Shown: positions 26,542 through 36,040 of the stretch, in pieces | How positions within the stretch are numbered: the first letter of the stretch is position 1 | How the letters are laid out: the number at the start of each line of letters is the position of its first letter | Source of the DNA: an uncultured Desulfovibrio sp. | GTDB taxonomy: Bacteria; Desulfobacterota; Desulfovibrionia; Desulfovibrionales; Desulfovibrionaceae | Direction of reading: 5' to 3' | DNA length: 52,719 nucleotides | Assembly: GCA_913060505.1 (NCBI GenBank) | Contig: CAJXRQ010000024.1 | Coordinates: 1-52,719 of the forward strand | Notes under the pieces: model-generated | The model's database searches: none | What the model saw: the letters and a program-made list of their open reading frames with translations, nothing else | Told to the model about the DNA's origin: nothing | Translations under genes and position numbers: made by a program

Positions 26542-27914
26542 AATGTGAAACCGCCGCAGTATTGGAAGAAAGAAAGGGGCAAGTGCACCGCACGGGCCAA
26601 GGGCCCATCGAAATGGCCTGCAACAGGGATTCCCTCGCTGGAGCGGTAAGCCAGCGGGCCTGTGTATTCTGCGGTTCCCGCGTGGTGCTGTATCCGATCG
26701 CGGATGCCCTCCATCTGGTCCATGGCCCCATAGGATGCGCCGTATACACATGGGACATTCGCGGGTCGCTTTCCAGCGGCCCGGAACTGCACAGACTCTC
26801 CTTTTCAACGGACCTTCAGGAAAAAGACGTCATCTTCGGCGGAGAGAAAAAACTGGAAGCCGCACTGGATGAACTCATTGACCGCCATGATCCCAAGGCT
26901 GTCTTCGTCTATTCCACGTGCATCGTCGGTATTATCGGTGACGACCTCGAAGCCGTATGCCGCACGATGAGTGAAAAAAAAGGCATTCCGGTCCTGCCGG
27001 TACAATCCGAAGGTTTCAAGGGCAGCAAGCGCGAGGGCTACAATGCCGCATGCAAAGCCATGTTCCGACTGGTCGGAACCGGAGACACCTCGGACATATC
27101 CCCTGTTTCCGTCAACATCCTTGGCGACTTCAACCTTGCCGGGGAAATATGGATCATCCGCGAATACCTTGAGCGCATGGGCGTCGAGGTTGTGGCGAAC
27201 ATCTCGGGCGACGGCCGCGTGGCCGACGTGCGCAGATGCCACGGGGCGGCACTGAACGTGGTGCAATGTTCCGGCGCAACGCTCGATCTGGCTAAAATGA
27301 TGGAAGAAAAATACGGCGTACCCTACATCCGTGTTTCCTATCTCGGCATCGAAGACATGGCCGATTCCCTGTACTACATTGCCGACCACTTCAAGGACAT
27401 TGACCCGGAAATCACGACAAAGACGTCAAATCTCGTACGGGATGAACTGGAAGTGCTCATGCCTGAGCTGGCACGATTCCGCAAAGATCTCGAGGGCAAG
27501 AAGGTCGCCATCTACGTGGGCGGCGCTTTCAAGGCATTTTCACTAATCAAGGCCTTCCGGCATCTGGGAATGCAGGTGGTCATGGTCGGTTCCCAAACGG
27601 GTACGGAAGAGGACTACCGGGAGCTGGAAGAAATCACCGATCCCGGAACAATCATCGTTGATGACTCCAATCCCTTGGAGCTATCCGCATTCATCAAGGA
27701 AAAAGACGTGGATGTCTTTGTGGGCGGGGTCAAGGAACGCCCCATCGCCTTCAAGATGGGCGTGGGATTCTGCGACCACAACCATGAACGCAAGGAAGCG
27801 TTGGAAGGTTTTGTCGGCATGTTCAACTTTGCCCGCGAAATCCATACCTCCGCCATAAGCCCGGTTTGGAAATTCGTGCCCAGACGAGAACAGAAGGAGG
27901 CGGAACATGAGTAA
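26538..27914 (+). CDS. nifE: FeMo-cofactor scaffold protein NifE
   Basis: The 458-residue NifD-like protein has cluster-binding cysteines in SQRACVFCGSRVVLYPIADALHLVHGPIGCAVYTW (Cys42, Cys45, Cys67) and YSTCIVGIIGDD, and VVQCSGATLDLAKMMEEKYGVPYI near the cofactor site. It forms the NifEN complex with the downstream product, on which NifB-co is converted to FeMo-co. The ATG at 26538 has GGAGG 8 bases upstream and overlaps the acetyltransferase stop; the longer frame to 26346 would run through that gene and is not used. It overlaps nifN by eight bases. Confidence 0.97.
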   Translation: MKCETAAVLEERKGQVHRTGQGPIEMACNRDSLAGAVSQRACVFCGSRVVLYPIADALHLVHGPIGCAVYTWDIRGSLSSGPELHRLSFSTDLQEKDVIFGGEKKLEAALDELIDRHDPKAVFVYSTCIVGIIGDDLEAVCRTMSEKKGIPVLPVQSEGFKGSKREGYNAACKAMFRLVGTGDTSDISPVSVNILGDFNLAGEIWIIREYLERMGVEVVANISGDGRVADVRRCHGAALNVVQCSGATLDLAKMMEEKYGVPYIRVSYLGIEDMADSLYYIADHFKDIDPEITTKTSNLVRDELEVLMPELARFRKDLEGKKVAIYVGGAFKAFSLIKAFRHLGMQVVMVGSQTGTEEDYRELEEITDPGTIIVDDSNPLELSAFIKEKDVDVFVGGVKERPIAFKMGVGFCDHNHERKEALEGFVGMFNFAREIHTSAISPVWKFVPRREQKEAEHE

Positions 27915-29256
27915 GACGAATTACGTATCCACAACCAACGCCTGCAAGCTGTGCACCCCGCTGGGCGCATCCCTGGCCTTTCGCGGTGTGGAAAAATCGG
28001 TTCCGTTCCTGCATGGTTCCCAAGGCTGCGCAACCTACATGCGCCGGTATATCATCAGCCATTTTCGCGAGCCCATGGATATCGCGTCCTCGGCGTTGGG
28101 TGAAAAGCATGCCGTATACGGCGGTGGTCCCAACCTGAAGAAGGGCCTGCTGAATGTAATGAAAAAATACTCACCCCGCGTGGTGGGCGTTGCCACGACT
28201 TGCCTTACGGAAACCATCGGTGACCATGTTTCCGGCATCTTGCACGAATTCAAGGAAGAATTCGGTGATCTGGACCTCCCTGAGCTCGTGCACGTGTCCA
28301 CCCCCAGTTACAACGGAACGCACATGGACGGCTGGACCGGAGCCGTGCAGGCCATGGCCGACCAGTTGGTGTTCGAAAAGACTGAGACGACCGAAAGCGT
28401 AAACCTGTTTCCCGGCATGGTTTCTCCCGGGGACGTGCGCAATCTCAAAGATATCTTTGAGCACTTTGGACTGGACGTCACAGTCCTGCCTGACATTTCA
28501 GAAACACTCGATGGTCCGGCCCTGCTCGACTACGAGCCCATTCCTTCGGGCGGCACGCCGGTCGAGCGCATCCAGGCCATGTCCAATGCCGCATGCAGCA
28601 TAGAATTCGGCCGTTGCCTTCCCGGCTCCACGGCAGGAATCACGCTGGAGAACAAATACGGCGTGCCATGCCACGGACTCGGCATGCCGGTCGGCATCAG
28701 GGAAACGGACCGTTTCATGGACGTGCTTGCCAAGACCTCCGGCAGATCCGTTCCCCGCCGTTATCTCATGGACCGTGGAAGGTTGGTGGACGCTCTTGTG
28801 GACGGGCACAAATACATTTCGGGAAAGCGGGCGGTTATCTACGGCGAGGAAGATCTCGTGGTCGGACTCGTGGCTTTCATGTCCGAAATCGGCGTGCAGC
28901 CGATACTCGTGGCCACCGGTTCCAAAACCGGAAAACTCGCGGGCGCCATCGCCAAGGTAGGAAGTGACCTTCGTCAACAGCCCCTTATCCGTGAAGGCGT
29001 TGATTTTCATGATATTGCCGAACAGGCAGATGAACTGGCTCCGGATCTGGTTATCGGCCACAGCAAGGGATACCGATACTGCCGGGATTGGGGTGTTCCC
29101 CTCGTGCGAGTGGGCTTCCCCATCCATGACCGCTTCGGAGGGCAACGGCTGCGTATACTCGGCTATGGTGGCGCGCAAAAACTGTATGACCGCATAGTAA
29201 ATGCGGTTCTGGAAAAGAAACAGGCCGATTCCCATATCGGCTACGGATACCTGTAG
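27907..29256 (+). CDS. nifN: FeMo-cofactor scaffold protein NifN
   Basis: The 449-residue NifK-like protein has Cys13 and Cys16 (NACKLCTPLGASLAFRG), HGSQGCATYMRRYI and ATTCLTETIGDH in the NifK cluster positions, and VRVGFPIHDRFGGQRLRILGYGGAQKLYDRIVNAV at the C-terminus. It is the partner of NifE in the scaffold complex. Translation is coupled by the eight-base overlap with nifE, and nifB follows after 13 bases. Confidence 0.97.
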   Translation: MSKTNYVSTTNACKLCTPLGASLAFRGVEKSVPFLHGSQGCATYMRRYIISHFREPMDIASSALGEKHAVYGGGPNLKKGLLNVMKKYSPRVVGVATTCLTETIGDHVSGILHEFKEEFGDLDLPELVHVSTPSYNGTHMDGWTGAVQAMADQLVFEKTETTESVNLFPGMVSPGDVRNLKDIFEHFGLDVTVLPDISETLDGPALLDYEPIPSGGTPVERIQAMSNAACSIEFGRCLPGSTAGITLENKYGVPCHGLGMPVGIRETDRFMDVLAKTSGRSVPRRYLMDRGRLVDALVDGHKYISGKRAVIYGEEDLVVGLVAFMSEIGVQPILVATGSKTGKLAGAIAKVGSDLRQQPLIREGVDFHDIAEQADELAPDLVIGHSKGYRYCRDWGVPLVRVGFPIHDRFGGQRLRILGYGGAQKLYDRIVNAVLEKKQADSHIGYGYL

Positions 29257-29269
29257 AAAGGGAGAGAAC

Positions 29270-30538
29270 ATGAAGGATCTGACAAGACATCCGTGCTTCA
29301 ACAGGGAAGCCGCCGGCAGTTGCGGCCGTGTGCACCTTCCGGTCGCTCCCAAGTGCAATATCCAGTGCAATTACTGCAACCGTAAATACGACTGTGTCAA
29401 CGAGTCGCGTCCGGGCGTTTCCAGTGCGGTACTCAAGCCCTTTCAGGCTTCCGTGTACATGGACGCCGTTCTGGAAAAGGAACCGCGCATTACCGTTGCC
29501 GGCATAGCCGGTCCCGGTGATCCCTTTGCCAATGCGGGCGAGGTACTGGAAACCATGCGCCTTTTGCGCCAAAAGCACCCGGAACTTATTTTCTGCCTTT
29601 CCAGCAACGGGCTGAACGTTCCCCCGTACATGGATGAGATCGCAGAACTGGACGTATCACACGTGACCATCACCATGAATGCGGTAGACCCGAAAATCGG
29701 GGCGAAAATATACTCATGGATCAAGGACGGAAACGTGGTGTACCGCGGAGAACAGGGGGCGCGACTGCTGCTTGAGCGCCAGATCGAAGCGATCAAAGGG
29801 CTCAAGGCTCGCGGGGTCATGGTCAAGGTCAATACCATTGTCATTCCCGGCATCAACGATGAACACGTCGTGAAAGTTTCCCAAAAGGCTGCCGAACTGG
29901 GAGCCGACATCCAGAATCTTATTCCGCTCAAACCCAGCGAAGACACCAAATTTGCAGATCTTCCGGAACCGGGCAGGGAAACGGTCTTGCCGTTGCGAAA
30001 AGCGGCAGGAGAACACATTGCCCAAATGACACATTGCAAACGCTGCCGCGCCGATGCCGTCGGTCTGCTGGCGAACGATCAGTCCGGTTCATTGTGTGGC
30101 ACGTTGCAGGCATGTTCCGGCATAAAGCCGGCAAGCCCGGAACAAACCCGTCCCTATGTTGCCGTTGCCAGCCGCGAAGGCGTACTTGTCAACAGTCACC
30201 TCGGCGAGGCCGAACGGTTTCAGATTTGGGGGCGTGACACCAGCGGCGGATACCGCATGATAGAGGAACGCATGGCACCGCGCCCCGGATGCGGCCCGCA
30301 ACGCTGGGAAAAGCTGGCCATCAGCCTCAAGGATTGCCGCGCCGTGCTGGCAAGCGCTATGGGGGTGCAGCCCCAGACGTATCTTGAAGAGGCCGGAATA
30401 GCGGCGCACACATGCTCCGGGCCCATCGCGGATGCTCTGAACACCCTGTATTCAGGGGGAGACATGGACGTATACAAAGCAAGAAAGGCCGGCATTGGCG
30501 GCAGCAGTTGCGCCGGAACCGGACTTGGGTGCGGATAA
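29270..30538 (+). CDS. nifB: FeMo-cofactor core synthase NifB (radical SAM, with NifX-type domain)
   Basis: The product has 422 residues. HPCF (His7, Cys9) is followed by the radical-SAM motif Cys29-x3-Cys33-x2-Cys36 (CNIQCNYC), the SAM-contact motif GPGDP at 81-85, and the second-cluster pair Cys256/Cys259 in THCKRCRADAVG. A NifX/NafY-like domain covers about 295-400, and the tail is rich in Gly and Cys (GGSSCAGTGLGCG). It fuses two 4Fe-4S clusters and inserts carbide from SAM to make NifB-co. The ATG at 29270 has GGGAGAG upstream. It is the last gene of the nif operon, ending 65 bases before a strong terminator. All catalytic cysteines are present, in contrast to the paralogue at 24554-25732. 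Confidence 0.98.
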   Translation: MKDLTRHPCFNREAAGSCGRVHLPVAPKCNIQCNYCNRKYDCVNESRPGVSSAVLKPFQASVYMDAVLEKEPRITVAGIAGPGDPFANAGEVLETMRLLRQKHPELIFCLSSNGLNVPPYMDEIAELDVSHVTITMNAVDPKIGAKIYSWIKDGNVVYRGEQGARLLLERQIEAIKGLKARGVMVKVNTIVIPGINDEHVVKVSQKAAELGADIQNLIPLKPSEDTKFADLPEPGRETVLPLRKAAGEHIAQMTHCKRCRADAVGLLANDQSGSLCGTLQACSGIKPASPEQTRPYVAVASREGVLVNSHLGEAERFQIWGRDTSGGYRMIEERMAPRPGCGPQRWEKLAISLKDCRAVLASAMGVQPQTYLEEAGIAAHTCSGPIADALNTLYSGGDMDVYKARKAGIGGSSCAGTGLGCG

Positions 30539-30602
30539 CAAAAACAGTGTGGCACATGCCTGTCGGCTCCCCGGCACGGCATGACATGATACTCCTCGGA
30601 GA

Positions 30603-30625
30603 AAGGCCCCGCCGTGCGGGGCCTT
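30603..30625 (+). terminator. Intrinsic terminator of the nif operon
   Basis: AAGGCCCCGC (30603-30612), a CGT loop and GCGGGGCCTT (30616-30625) form a perfect 10-bp GC-rich stem followed by CTTGC. It lies 65 bases after the nifB stop and before the convergent nifA gene. The remainder of 30626-30779 shows no gene. Confidence 0.85.
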
Positions 30626-30779
30626 CTTGCTGGCAAAGAGTATCCGTATTGACATGGGATATTAGGCAAAACCGCAAAAACGGATCAGGTGATGCCTGTC
30701 CGATATCCACATTTTGCAGCATACTACAAGAAAGGTGGTGCCGATTATCAAAGGCCTCAAGACGAGGTCAGGCCCAATT

Positions 30780-32357
30780 CTATTTTCTGAGACTGGCGCG
30801 GCCCTGGGCGATAAGAGGCTCCAGCCCCATCTTGCGGACTCTATACCCCATCTGGCGAGGTGTCAGGCCCAACGCACTTGCAGCCTTGTACTGAATCCAC
30901 CCGTTTCGCCGCAAGGCATTGATCACTTCGGCCCGTTCGATCTCATGCAACGCCCGCGGGCAGACCTTTTCCGAACCCGCTTCCGGCAATTCCCGGTCAC
31001 GCGTGTTCTCCGGGAGGGCCGCTCCCTGATCAAGAAACATATCCAACGTGTCGGCCGCGATCTTGCCGCCTTCCGTCATGATGACGAGCCGCTCGATGAG
31101 ATTCTCCATTTCCCTGACATTACCCGGCCACAGGTGCCGGGTAAGCGCATCCAAAGCTTCCGGTGAAAATACAAGTGAGCGCCCGTACTCTTCGGAGACC
31201 TTGGACAGAAAATGATTGAGCAGGCCGGGAACATCGCCGCTCCGTTCACGCAGTGCCGGTACACGGAGGGGAAAGACATTGAGGCGGTAATAGAGATCCG
31301 GGCGAAACTCACCGCTCTGAGCCAGCTGTTCCAGATCCTTGTTAGTCGCAGCCAATATGCGTACGTCCGCCCTGCGGGTCACGACGCTGCCCAACCGTTC
31401 GAACTCCCGCTCCTGAATCACCCGAAGCAACTTCGCTTGCACAGCCAGCGGCAATTCACCGACCTCATCCAGAAAAATGGTTCCATGATCAGCCTCTTCG
31501 AACCGTCCTGCGCGAGAGTGCGTCGCACCGGTGTAGGCGCCCTTTTCTACGCCGAACAGCTCGGATTCAATGAGATTGTCCGGAATGGAAGCACAGTTGA
31601 CCTTGATGAACGCGTGGTTCTTGCGGTCCGACAACCTGTGAATGATCCGTGCGATGAGAGTCTTGCCAACGCCGGATTCGCCCAGCAGCAAAACCGTGGC
31701 CTTGGTGGGAGCCACCTTTTGAATCTGGCGTTGCACTTCGGTCATAGCGCTACTGTCACCGACCATGTACAAGCCTTTGCTCTTCCGTGATATCTGGTAT
31801 TTAAGCGAAACGTTCTCGGCCCGGAGCGAAGCCTCACGTTCACGCACTTTTTCGTTCAGGCTGATAAACTGGGCAATGAGCGTAGCCACCACCATGAGAA
31901 ATTCAATATCCTCTTCCGGGGCCACGTCGTCCGCGAAAAGACGGTCCACATTGAGCACGCCCATGGGATCGCCATGCCGCATGATAGGCACGCCGATAAA
32001 GGAAAATGTCGCTCTGGAAATCTTACGTGTACCGGTTTTATTCAGGAAAAGAGGCTCGCGACTGATATCCGGCACAAAGTACGGCTGGGCGGTCTGAAAG
32101 ATTCTGCCCGTAACCCCCTCGCCCATGGTATAAACCCCTCGCTGCTGTTCCTCCGGGGTCAAACCGTATGACGCATTGATTGTCAGGGTTTCGGATTCCG
32201 GGTCCAACAAGGTGACCGTGGCCCGTTTCATGCTCAATTCTTCGGAAAGCGTACGCAGAATGGCCTCAAGCGAGGATTCAAGATCCAACGCCTGGTCAAT
32301 GATCTGGCAAATGGCGAGCAATGCCTTGAGTTTGAGACTGCGTACTGCGGGTAGCAT
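30780..32357 (-). CDS. nifA: Nif-specific sigma54 activator NifA
   Basis: The 525-residue protein has an N-terminal GAF domain (about 20-165), an AAA+ sigma54-interaction domain (Walker A GESGVGKT at 226-233, Walker B GTIFLDEVGE around 292-301) and a C-terminal Fis-type helix-turn-helix (ALRRNGWIQYKAASALGLTPRQMGYRVRKMG). The sigma54-contact loop reads GAYTGA (273-278) instead of GAFTGA. No Cys-rich interdomain linker as in oxygen-sensitive rhizobial NifA is present. It would act on the TGT-N10-ACA site between nifV and nifH. No nifL lies next to it; the GAF domain may bind 2-oxoglutarate, as in other NifA proteins. The ATG has only a weak ribosome site (CGGG close by). Confidence 0.95.
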   Translation of the reverse strand: MLPAVRSLKLKALLAICQIIDQALDLESSLEAILRTLSEELSMKRATVTLLDPESETLTINASYGLTPEEQQRGVYTMGEGVTGRIFQTAQPYFVPDISREPLFLNKTGTRKISRATFSFIGVPIMRHGDPMGVLNVDRLFADDVAPEEDIEFLMVVATLIAQFISLNEKVREREASLRAENVSLKYQISRKSKGLYMVGDSSAMTEVQRQIQKVAPTKATVLLLGESGVGKTLIARIIHRLSDRKNHAFIKVNCASIPDNLIESELFGVEKGAYTGATHSRAGRFEEADHGTIFLDEVGELPLAVQAKLLRVIQEREFERLGSVVTRRADVRILAATNKDLEQLAQSGEFRPDLYYRLNVFPLRVPALRERSGDVPGLLNHFLSKVSEEYGRSLVFSPEALDALTRHLWPGNVREMENLIERLVIMTEGGKIAADTLDMFLDQGAALPENTRDRELPEAGSEKVCPRALHEIERAEVINALRRNGWIQYKAASALGLTPRQMGYRVRKMGLEPLIAQGRASLRK

Positions 32358-32431
32358 CCCGAAGGAAAAGCAAAATGGATACCAGAGTTTAATTAAGCTA
32401 TTTTTTAAAATTTCATCTTTTTTATCAAGGT

Positions 32432-32459
32432 GTTATAGAATAGCAACACCGCAAGACAA
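32432..32459 (-). promoter_or_regulatory. Candidate sigma70-type promoter of nifA
   Basis: On the minus strand TTGTCT (32459-32454) and TATAAC (32437-32432) are 16 bases apart in a very AT-rich stretch, with a predicted leader of about 68 bases before the nifA ATG. No sigma54 pattern was seen here. This is a consensus match only. Confidence 0.35.
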
Positions 32460-32606
32460 TTACAATAACGTAAAAAACAGAACAGCAAAAACAAATATAT
32501 GCACATTATTGTCAAGAATCGACACGAACAAAAATTCATTCTTTGAGGCAAAGCGTCTGCTTTAACGAGAGTGAACAGACAAAATTCCGAGTGAGATAAA
32601 TCCCGT

Positions 32607-32975
32607 TTAATCGAGCATATTCCTTATTTCCGAAATGAGGGTGGCATAATCCGACAGGGGTTTGAGGAAAAGAGCCTCGGACACGGACTCCATAGAATTC
32701 ATACTGTTCGGAATATGAAATTCCGGTGATCCCGTATAAATAATAAAACGTAATTTCCCCCACCCCCTGCTTGCGGCATTGATAAAATCAATTCCGTTCA
32801 TTCCGGGCAGACGCAGATCGACGATAACGATATCGCACGGCTCATCCTCCAACAGCCTGAGAGCATCCTCGGCGCTATGAGCCTGGGATGTCATGAAACC
32901 TTCGTCATCCAGCTGCATGGCGAGGCTCTCACTGACATGCCTGTCATCATCGAGTATCAAGACACGATAGGGCAT
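32607..32975 (-). CDS. Single-domain response regulator (receiver only)
   Basis: The 122-residue CheY-like receiver has LILDDDR, the phospho-acceptor Asp in IVIVDLRLPGMNG, a Thr in IIYTGSP and the Lys in LFLKPLSD. The ATG at 32975 has AAGGAG upstream and lies 4 bases past the stop of the PocR-domain kinase, its evident partner. There is no output domain, so signalling must pass to another protein. It lies 250 bases upstream of nifA on the same strand; nifA has its own promoter candidate, but readthrough is possible. Confidence 0.9.
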   Translation of the reverse strand: MPYRVLILDDDRHVSESLAMQLDDEGFMTSQAHSAEDALRLLEDEPCDIVIVDLRLPGMNGIDFINAASRGWGKLRFIIYTGSPEFHIPNSMNSMESVSEALFLKPLSDYATLISEIRNMLD

Positions 32976-32979
32976 CAAA

Positions 32980-34752
32980 CTACTCCTTCGGAACAAAGGG
33001 AATCCGAATGGTAAAACGGGTCCAGGCTCCAGGTTGCGAGGTCACGTCCATTTTGCCGCCATGTTGGTCCGCAATAATGAAATAGGATACGGACAACCCC
33101 AACCCTGTCCCTTTCCCGGGTTCCTTGGAGGTAAAAAATGGCTCGAAAACGCGCTTGCGAACATGCTCGGGCATCCCGGAGCCGTTATCCTCTATCTCCA
33201 CCACGGCATAATCACTCTCCCTTCGCAGGCCAATTTTCAAACGGGGATAACTATCGCCGTATTCCTTCTCGGCCATGGCCTCGGCCCCATTCTTGAACAA
33301 ATTCAAAAAAACCTGCTGGATTTCAGTCGCCTCGCAAAGGACCGACGGCATATCTGGCATATATTCTTTTTCGATTTTGATCTTCCGAAAATCATATTCC
33401 TTCTTCAAATCATAATCATTTGCGGCCAGTTGTAACGTCTTATCCAATAGATCGGGCAAGGATTGCTCGCTGAAACGCCGTTCGCTTTTTCGGCTGAAGG
33501 AAAGCATATTGCTGACGATGGCTGCGGCTCGCTCCCCGGATTCACTGATCCCGTCAAGCATCTGGGCGACTTCCCTGCCTTGAATGTATTTATTCAGGCA
33601 ATTGAGATCCAGACCGCACTGTCTGGCCATGATTTCATTCTTTTCGAGCGATCCCATGAGCCGTTTTTTGATATTATGCGTATATCCCAGAATTGCGGCC
33701 AAAGGATTGTTGATTTCATGGGCCATTCCTGCGGCCAAACCACCCACGGACATCATTTTTTCGGACTGGACCATCATCTGCTCCAGCTGCACCCTTTCGG
33801 TAACATCGTCGATTCGGATAACAACACCGCCGGTTCCATTCGTCATTAACGGATAAATGACCACGTCCTCATAACGGGTCTCACCGTCCTTTTGCCATGC
33901 GCGCTTGAGATATTCCAGCTTGTGTCGACTGCGAACCGCCTCATCAATATGCTCCACGTACTCAGCCATATGCGGAAGCAAAGAGGCCAACGAAACCCCA
34001 AGCGCCTCCTTTTCCTTGATGCCGGTTTCCCGCACTGCCCTGTCGTTCCAGTGGGAAACAACACCGTTCACGTCAACACCGATGAGAGTGGAAGGCATTG
34101 AATTGATGATGTTGGCAGAAAAAGTCTGTAAACGGCGCAATTCATGTTCCATTCTTCTTCTTTCAACCAGTTCACGCTTTACCCGCAGGTTCTGGCTGAT
34201 CATATGGGAAAGAAAGGCCGCCATGGCCGTGTTGTATTTAAGAATTTCATTCACCTTTTCCCGAGAAAAACGGGGAACGGCATCAAGAGCCTTGAGGTAG
34301 TCATGTTTATCGAACCCAAATCGTTCGGCCTGGGCTATGAATCTGTCCTTATCAATGGACTCATCTTCATAAAGAAACTGTCCCAAAAAATATGTGGCAA
34401 CATAGCGTCCCTCGCAGTAAATGGGGACACCGATATCCCATAACCCGTGATCACACTTGTACCCGCAAGGCTTGCCACCTTTGACCTTATTGATAATAGC
34501 CGTGTCGTTTTTTATGCAAATTGCATTGGCTTCGGGCTGAACCCGATGAAACTTGACGCAAATGTCCTGCCATCCTGCTCCGGCGTAGACTTCGCCGCTC
34601 TCAACATCAATGATGCCGGAAGGCATACCGGTGGCGGCATAATTGACCTCCAGCAGATTTTGCAGCTCGGCAACATTGACCAAATCGCCGAAAGATATAC
34701 CACCTTCAATCGAAGTATTGGCGTCATCCATAGTTCGGGATTGTGTGCTCAT
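32980..34752 (-). CDS. Cytoplasmic histidine kinase with PocR-type sensor and PAS domains
   Basis: The 590-residue protein has no membrane helix. Residues 20-190 form a PocR-like ligand domain ([50 protein letters not shown] ... [34 protein letters not shown]) with conserved cysteines 65, 79, 96 and 100. A PAS domain covers about 205-325, then HisKA ([15 protein letters not shown], His345) and an ATPase domain ([32 protein letters not shown]). The ATG at 34752 has GGAA upstream and is preferred to a GTG at 34764. PocR domains are thought to bind small hydrocarbon derivatives; the cysteines could also hold a metal. It pairs with the receiver gene 4 bases downstream. Confidence 0.92.
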   Translation of the reverse strand: MSTQSRTMDDANTSIEGGISFGDLVNVAELQNLLEVNYAATGMPSGIIDVESGEVYAGAGWQDICVKFHRVQPEANAICIKNDTAIINKVKGGKPCGYKCDHGLWDIGVPIYCEGRYVATYFLGQFLYEDESIDKDRFIAQAERFGFDKHDYLKALDAVPRFSREKVNEILKYNTAMAAFLSHMISQNLRVKRELVERRRMEHELRRLQTFSANIINSMPSTLIGVDVNGVVSHWNDRAVRETGIKEKEALGVSLASLLPHMAEYVEHIDEAVRSRHKLEYLKRAWQKDGETRYEDVVIYPLMTNGTGGVVIRIDDVTERVQLEQMMVQSEKMMSVGGLAAGMAHEINNPLAAILGYTHNIKKRLMGSLEKNEIMARQCGLDLNCLNKYIQGREVAQMLDGISESGERAAAIVSNMLSFSRKSERRFSEQSLPDLLDKTLQLAANDYDLKKEYDFRKIKIEKEYMPDMPSVLCEATEIQQVFLNLFKNGAEAMAEKEYGDSYPRLKIGLRRESDYAVVEIEDNGSGMPEHVRKRVFEPFFTSKEPGKGTGLGLSVSYFIIADQHGGKMDVTSQPGAWTRFTIRIPFVPKE

Positions 34753-35104
34753 GTGCAGTTCCACTCAATTTTGCAGTCTGGGCTTGATGCTATGAAACAT
34801 ACATGAATACCAACAGCGATCAATGATAATGGAATGCGAAATTCACAGCTTCAAACATGCAAGATCTGCTCATGACTTATGATTGCACTCAAAAAAAGGA
34901 AGGGTGACCGTCCAGACCGGAAGACAACTGCAAGAGATTGAAAGTGATTCTGCCAGCTTCGTCGAGCCATTCACGATACGAGAACATCGTGAATGGCAGT
35001 AAAGTTCATTCCCTGGACTGATTACGTGGAAGCGTTGCAACAACCAACGCCCTGAACGAATGAAGAAATCTCATCTGGAATCAGAAGGATTCAATGGTAC
35101 AAAA
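34753..35104. other. Intergenic region between PocR kinase and exbD
   Basis: I see no gene in these 352 bases. They contain the upstream region of the kinase gene (about 34753-34900) and the perfect inverted repeat at 34966-34997, which is also downstream of the TonB operon. Confidence 0.5.
34966..34997. terminator. Perfect 12-bp inverted repeat, possible terminator of the TonB operon
   Basis: GCCATTCACGAT (34966-34977) pairs with ATCGTGAATGGC (34986-34997) across an 8-base loop. It lies 107 bases past the exbD stop. There is no T-run on either side, and GC content is moderate, so a protein-binding palindrome is an alternative. Confidence 0.4.
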
Positions 35105-35503
35105 TCATTCAGCCTTTGTTTCAATGCTGAAAGCCGAGCATCCGCTCATTTTCACACAATCGACAACATGAATAAGCGTTCCAACATCCACATGATGATC
35201 CGCCCTCAAATGGACAACAGTTTTTTTTTCCTGTTCAAGACGCACCTTAAGAGCATCCACAAGGTCTTCGAAGGAGACGGGAGTCTCCCCCAGAAAAAGG
35301 TCGCCGTGGTCACCAAGTGTGATGACGATTTCAGAAGGCGTTTGCACCTTGGCAGTGGAAGAATCCGGTAAATCAACGGCGATGGCAGGCTCCGACACCA
35401 TACGGGAAGTGAGCATGAAAAACAGCAGCAAAAGAAAAATGACGTCAACAAGAGGAGCAATGTCCAAAAGTGCGGAGCGACGTTTGCCGCGTTCAAACTG
35501 CAT
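35105..35503 (-). CDS. exbD: ExbD/TolR-type energy transducer
   Basis: The 132-residue protein has one N-terminal membrane helix (residues 17-37) bearing the conserved proton-path Asp20 in DIAPLVDVIFLLLLFFML, followed by a periplasmic domain (IAVDLPDSSTA ... VHLRADHHVDVGTLIHVVDCVKMSGCSAFSIETK). With ExbB it uses proton-motive force to energise TonB. The ATG at 35503 overlaps the exbB end by 11 bases with GGAG upstream; a longer open frame to 35659 is only a shadow of exbB. It is the last gene of the nine-gene operon. The exact ExbD versus TolR assignment follows from the tonB gene in the same operon. Confidence 0.9.
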   Translation of the reverse strand: MQFERGKRRSALLDIAPLVDVIFLLLLFFMLTSRMVSEPAIAVDLPDSSTAKVQTPSEIVITLGDHGDLFLGETPVSFEDLVDALKVRLEQEKKTVVHLRADHHVDVGTLIHVVDCVKMSGCSAFSIETKAE

Positions 35504-36038
35504 TGCTGCGCTCCGCAACCATTTTTGAGGCCAGCGTCTGCAAGTTGTAGACAATCTCTCCCATGCGGGAATCCAAATAATGATGCGCCACATGCACCGG
35601 GATGGCCACAAGCAGCCCTGCTGCCGTGGTGAGGAGTGCTTCCCAAATGCCGGAGGCAAGCATGCCGGGGTTCACAGTTGTCCCCGCTGAAGCGATAACC
35701 TGAAAAGCCTGGATCATGCCGATGACAGTCCCGGTCAGGCCGAGTAACGGACAGATGGCCGATATCAAAGAGAGCGTGCCCAAGCCCCGCTCCATATTCC
35801 GCACAATTCCGGTACCCACGGCATTGATATCCTCTTCGCTCTCACCGCTGCCAACGGCATCCAGAAGCGGCAACAAGGGTTCAGGCCGTGCGGAAAAAGC
35901 CTGTTTCGGAGCCAACAGCACCATTTGAAGCAAAGTGCGAAACTGAACTCCCTTGCGAATCACAATTGCCAAGGCGACCACCGAACAAAACAGAATCGGC
36001 CACATGAGAAGGCCGCCCTTGGTAAACATACCCAACAT
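35493..36038 (-). CDS. exbB: ExbB/TolQ/MotA-family proton channel
   Basis: The 181-residue protein has three membrane helices (around 8-28, 90-115 and 130-155) with the conserved stretches LGTLSLISAICPLLGLTGTVIGMIQAFQ and GIWEALLTTAAGLLVAIPVHVAHHYL. It works with ExbD and TonB. GAGGA lies 8 bases before the ATG at 36038, which is 2 bases beyond the tonB stop. Confidence 0.92.
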   Translation of the reverse strand: MLGMFTKGGLLMWPILFCSVVALAIVIRKGVQFRTLLQMVLLAPKQAFSARPEPLLPLLDAVGSGESEEDINAVGTGIVRNMERGLGTLSLISAICPLLGLTGTVIGMIQAFQVIASAGTTVNPGMLASGIWEALLTTAAGLLVAIPVHVAHHYLDSRMGEIVYNLQTLASKMVAERSNAV

Positions 36039-36040
36039 GC

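Noticed and set aside
20734..30538. Possible alternative (V- or Fe-only) nitrogenase
   Set aside because: There is no delta-subunit gene, and NifD carries the Gln and His residues typical of the Mo enzyme, with nifE/nifN alongside.
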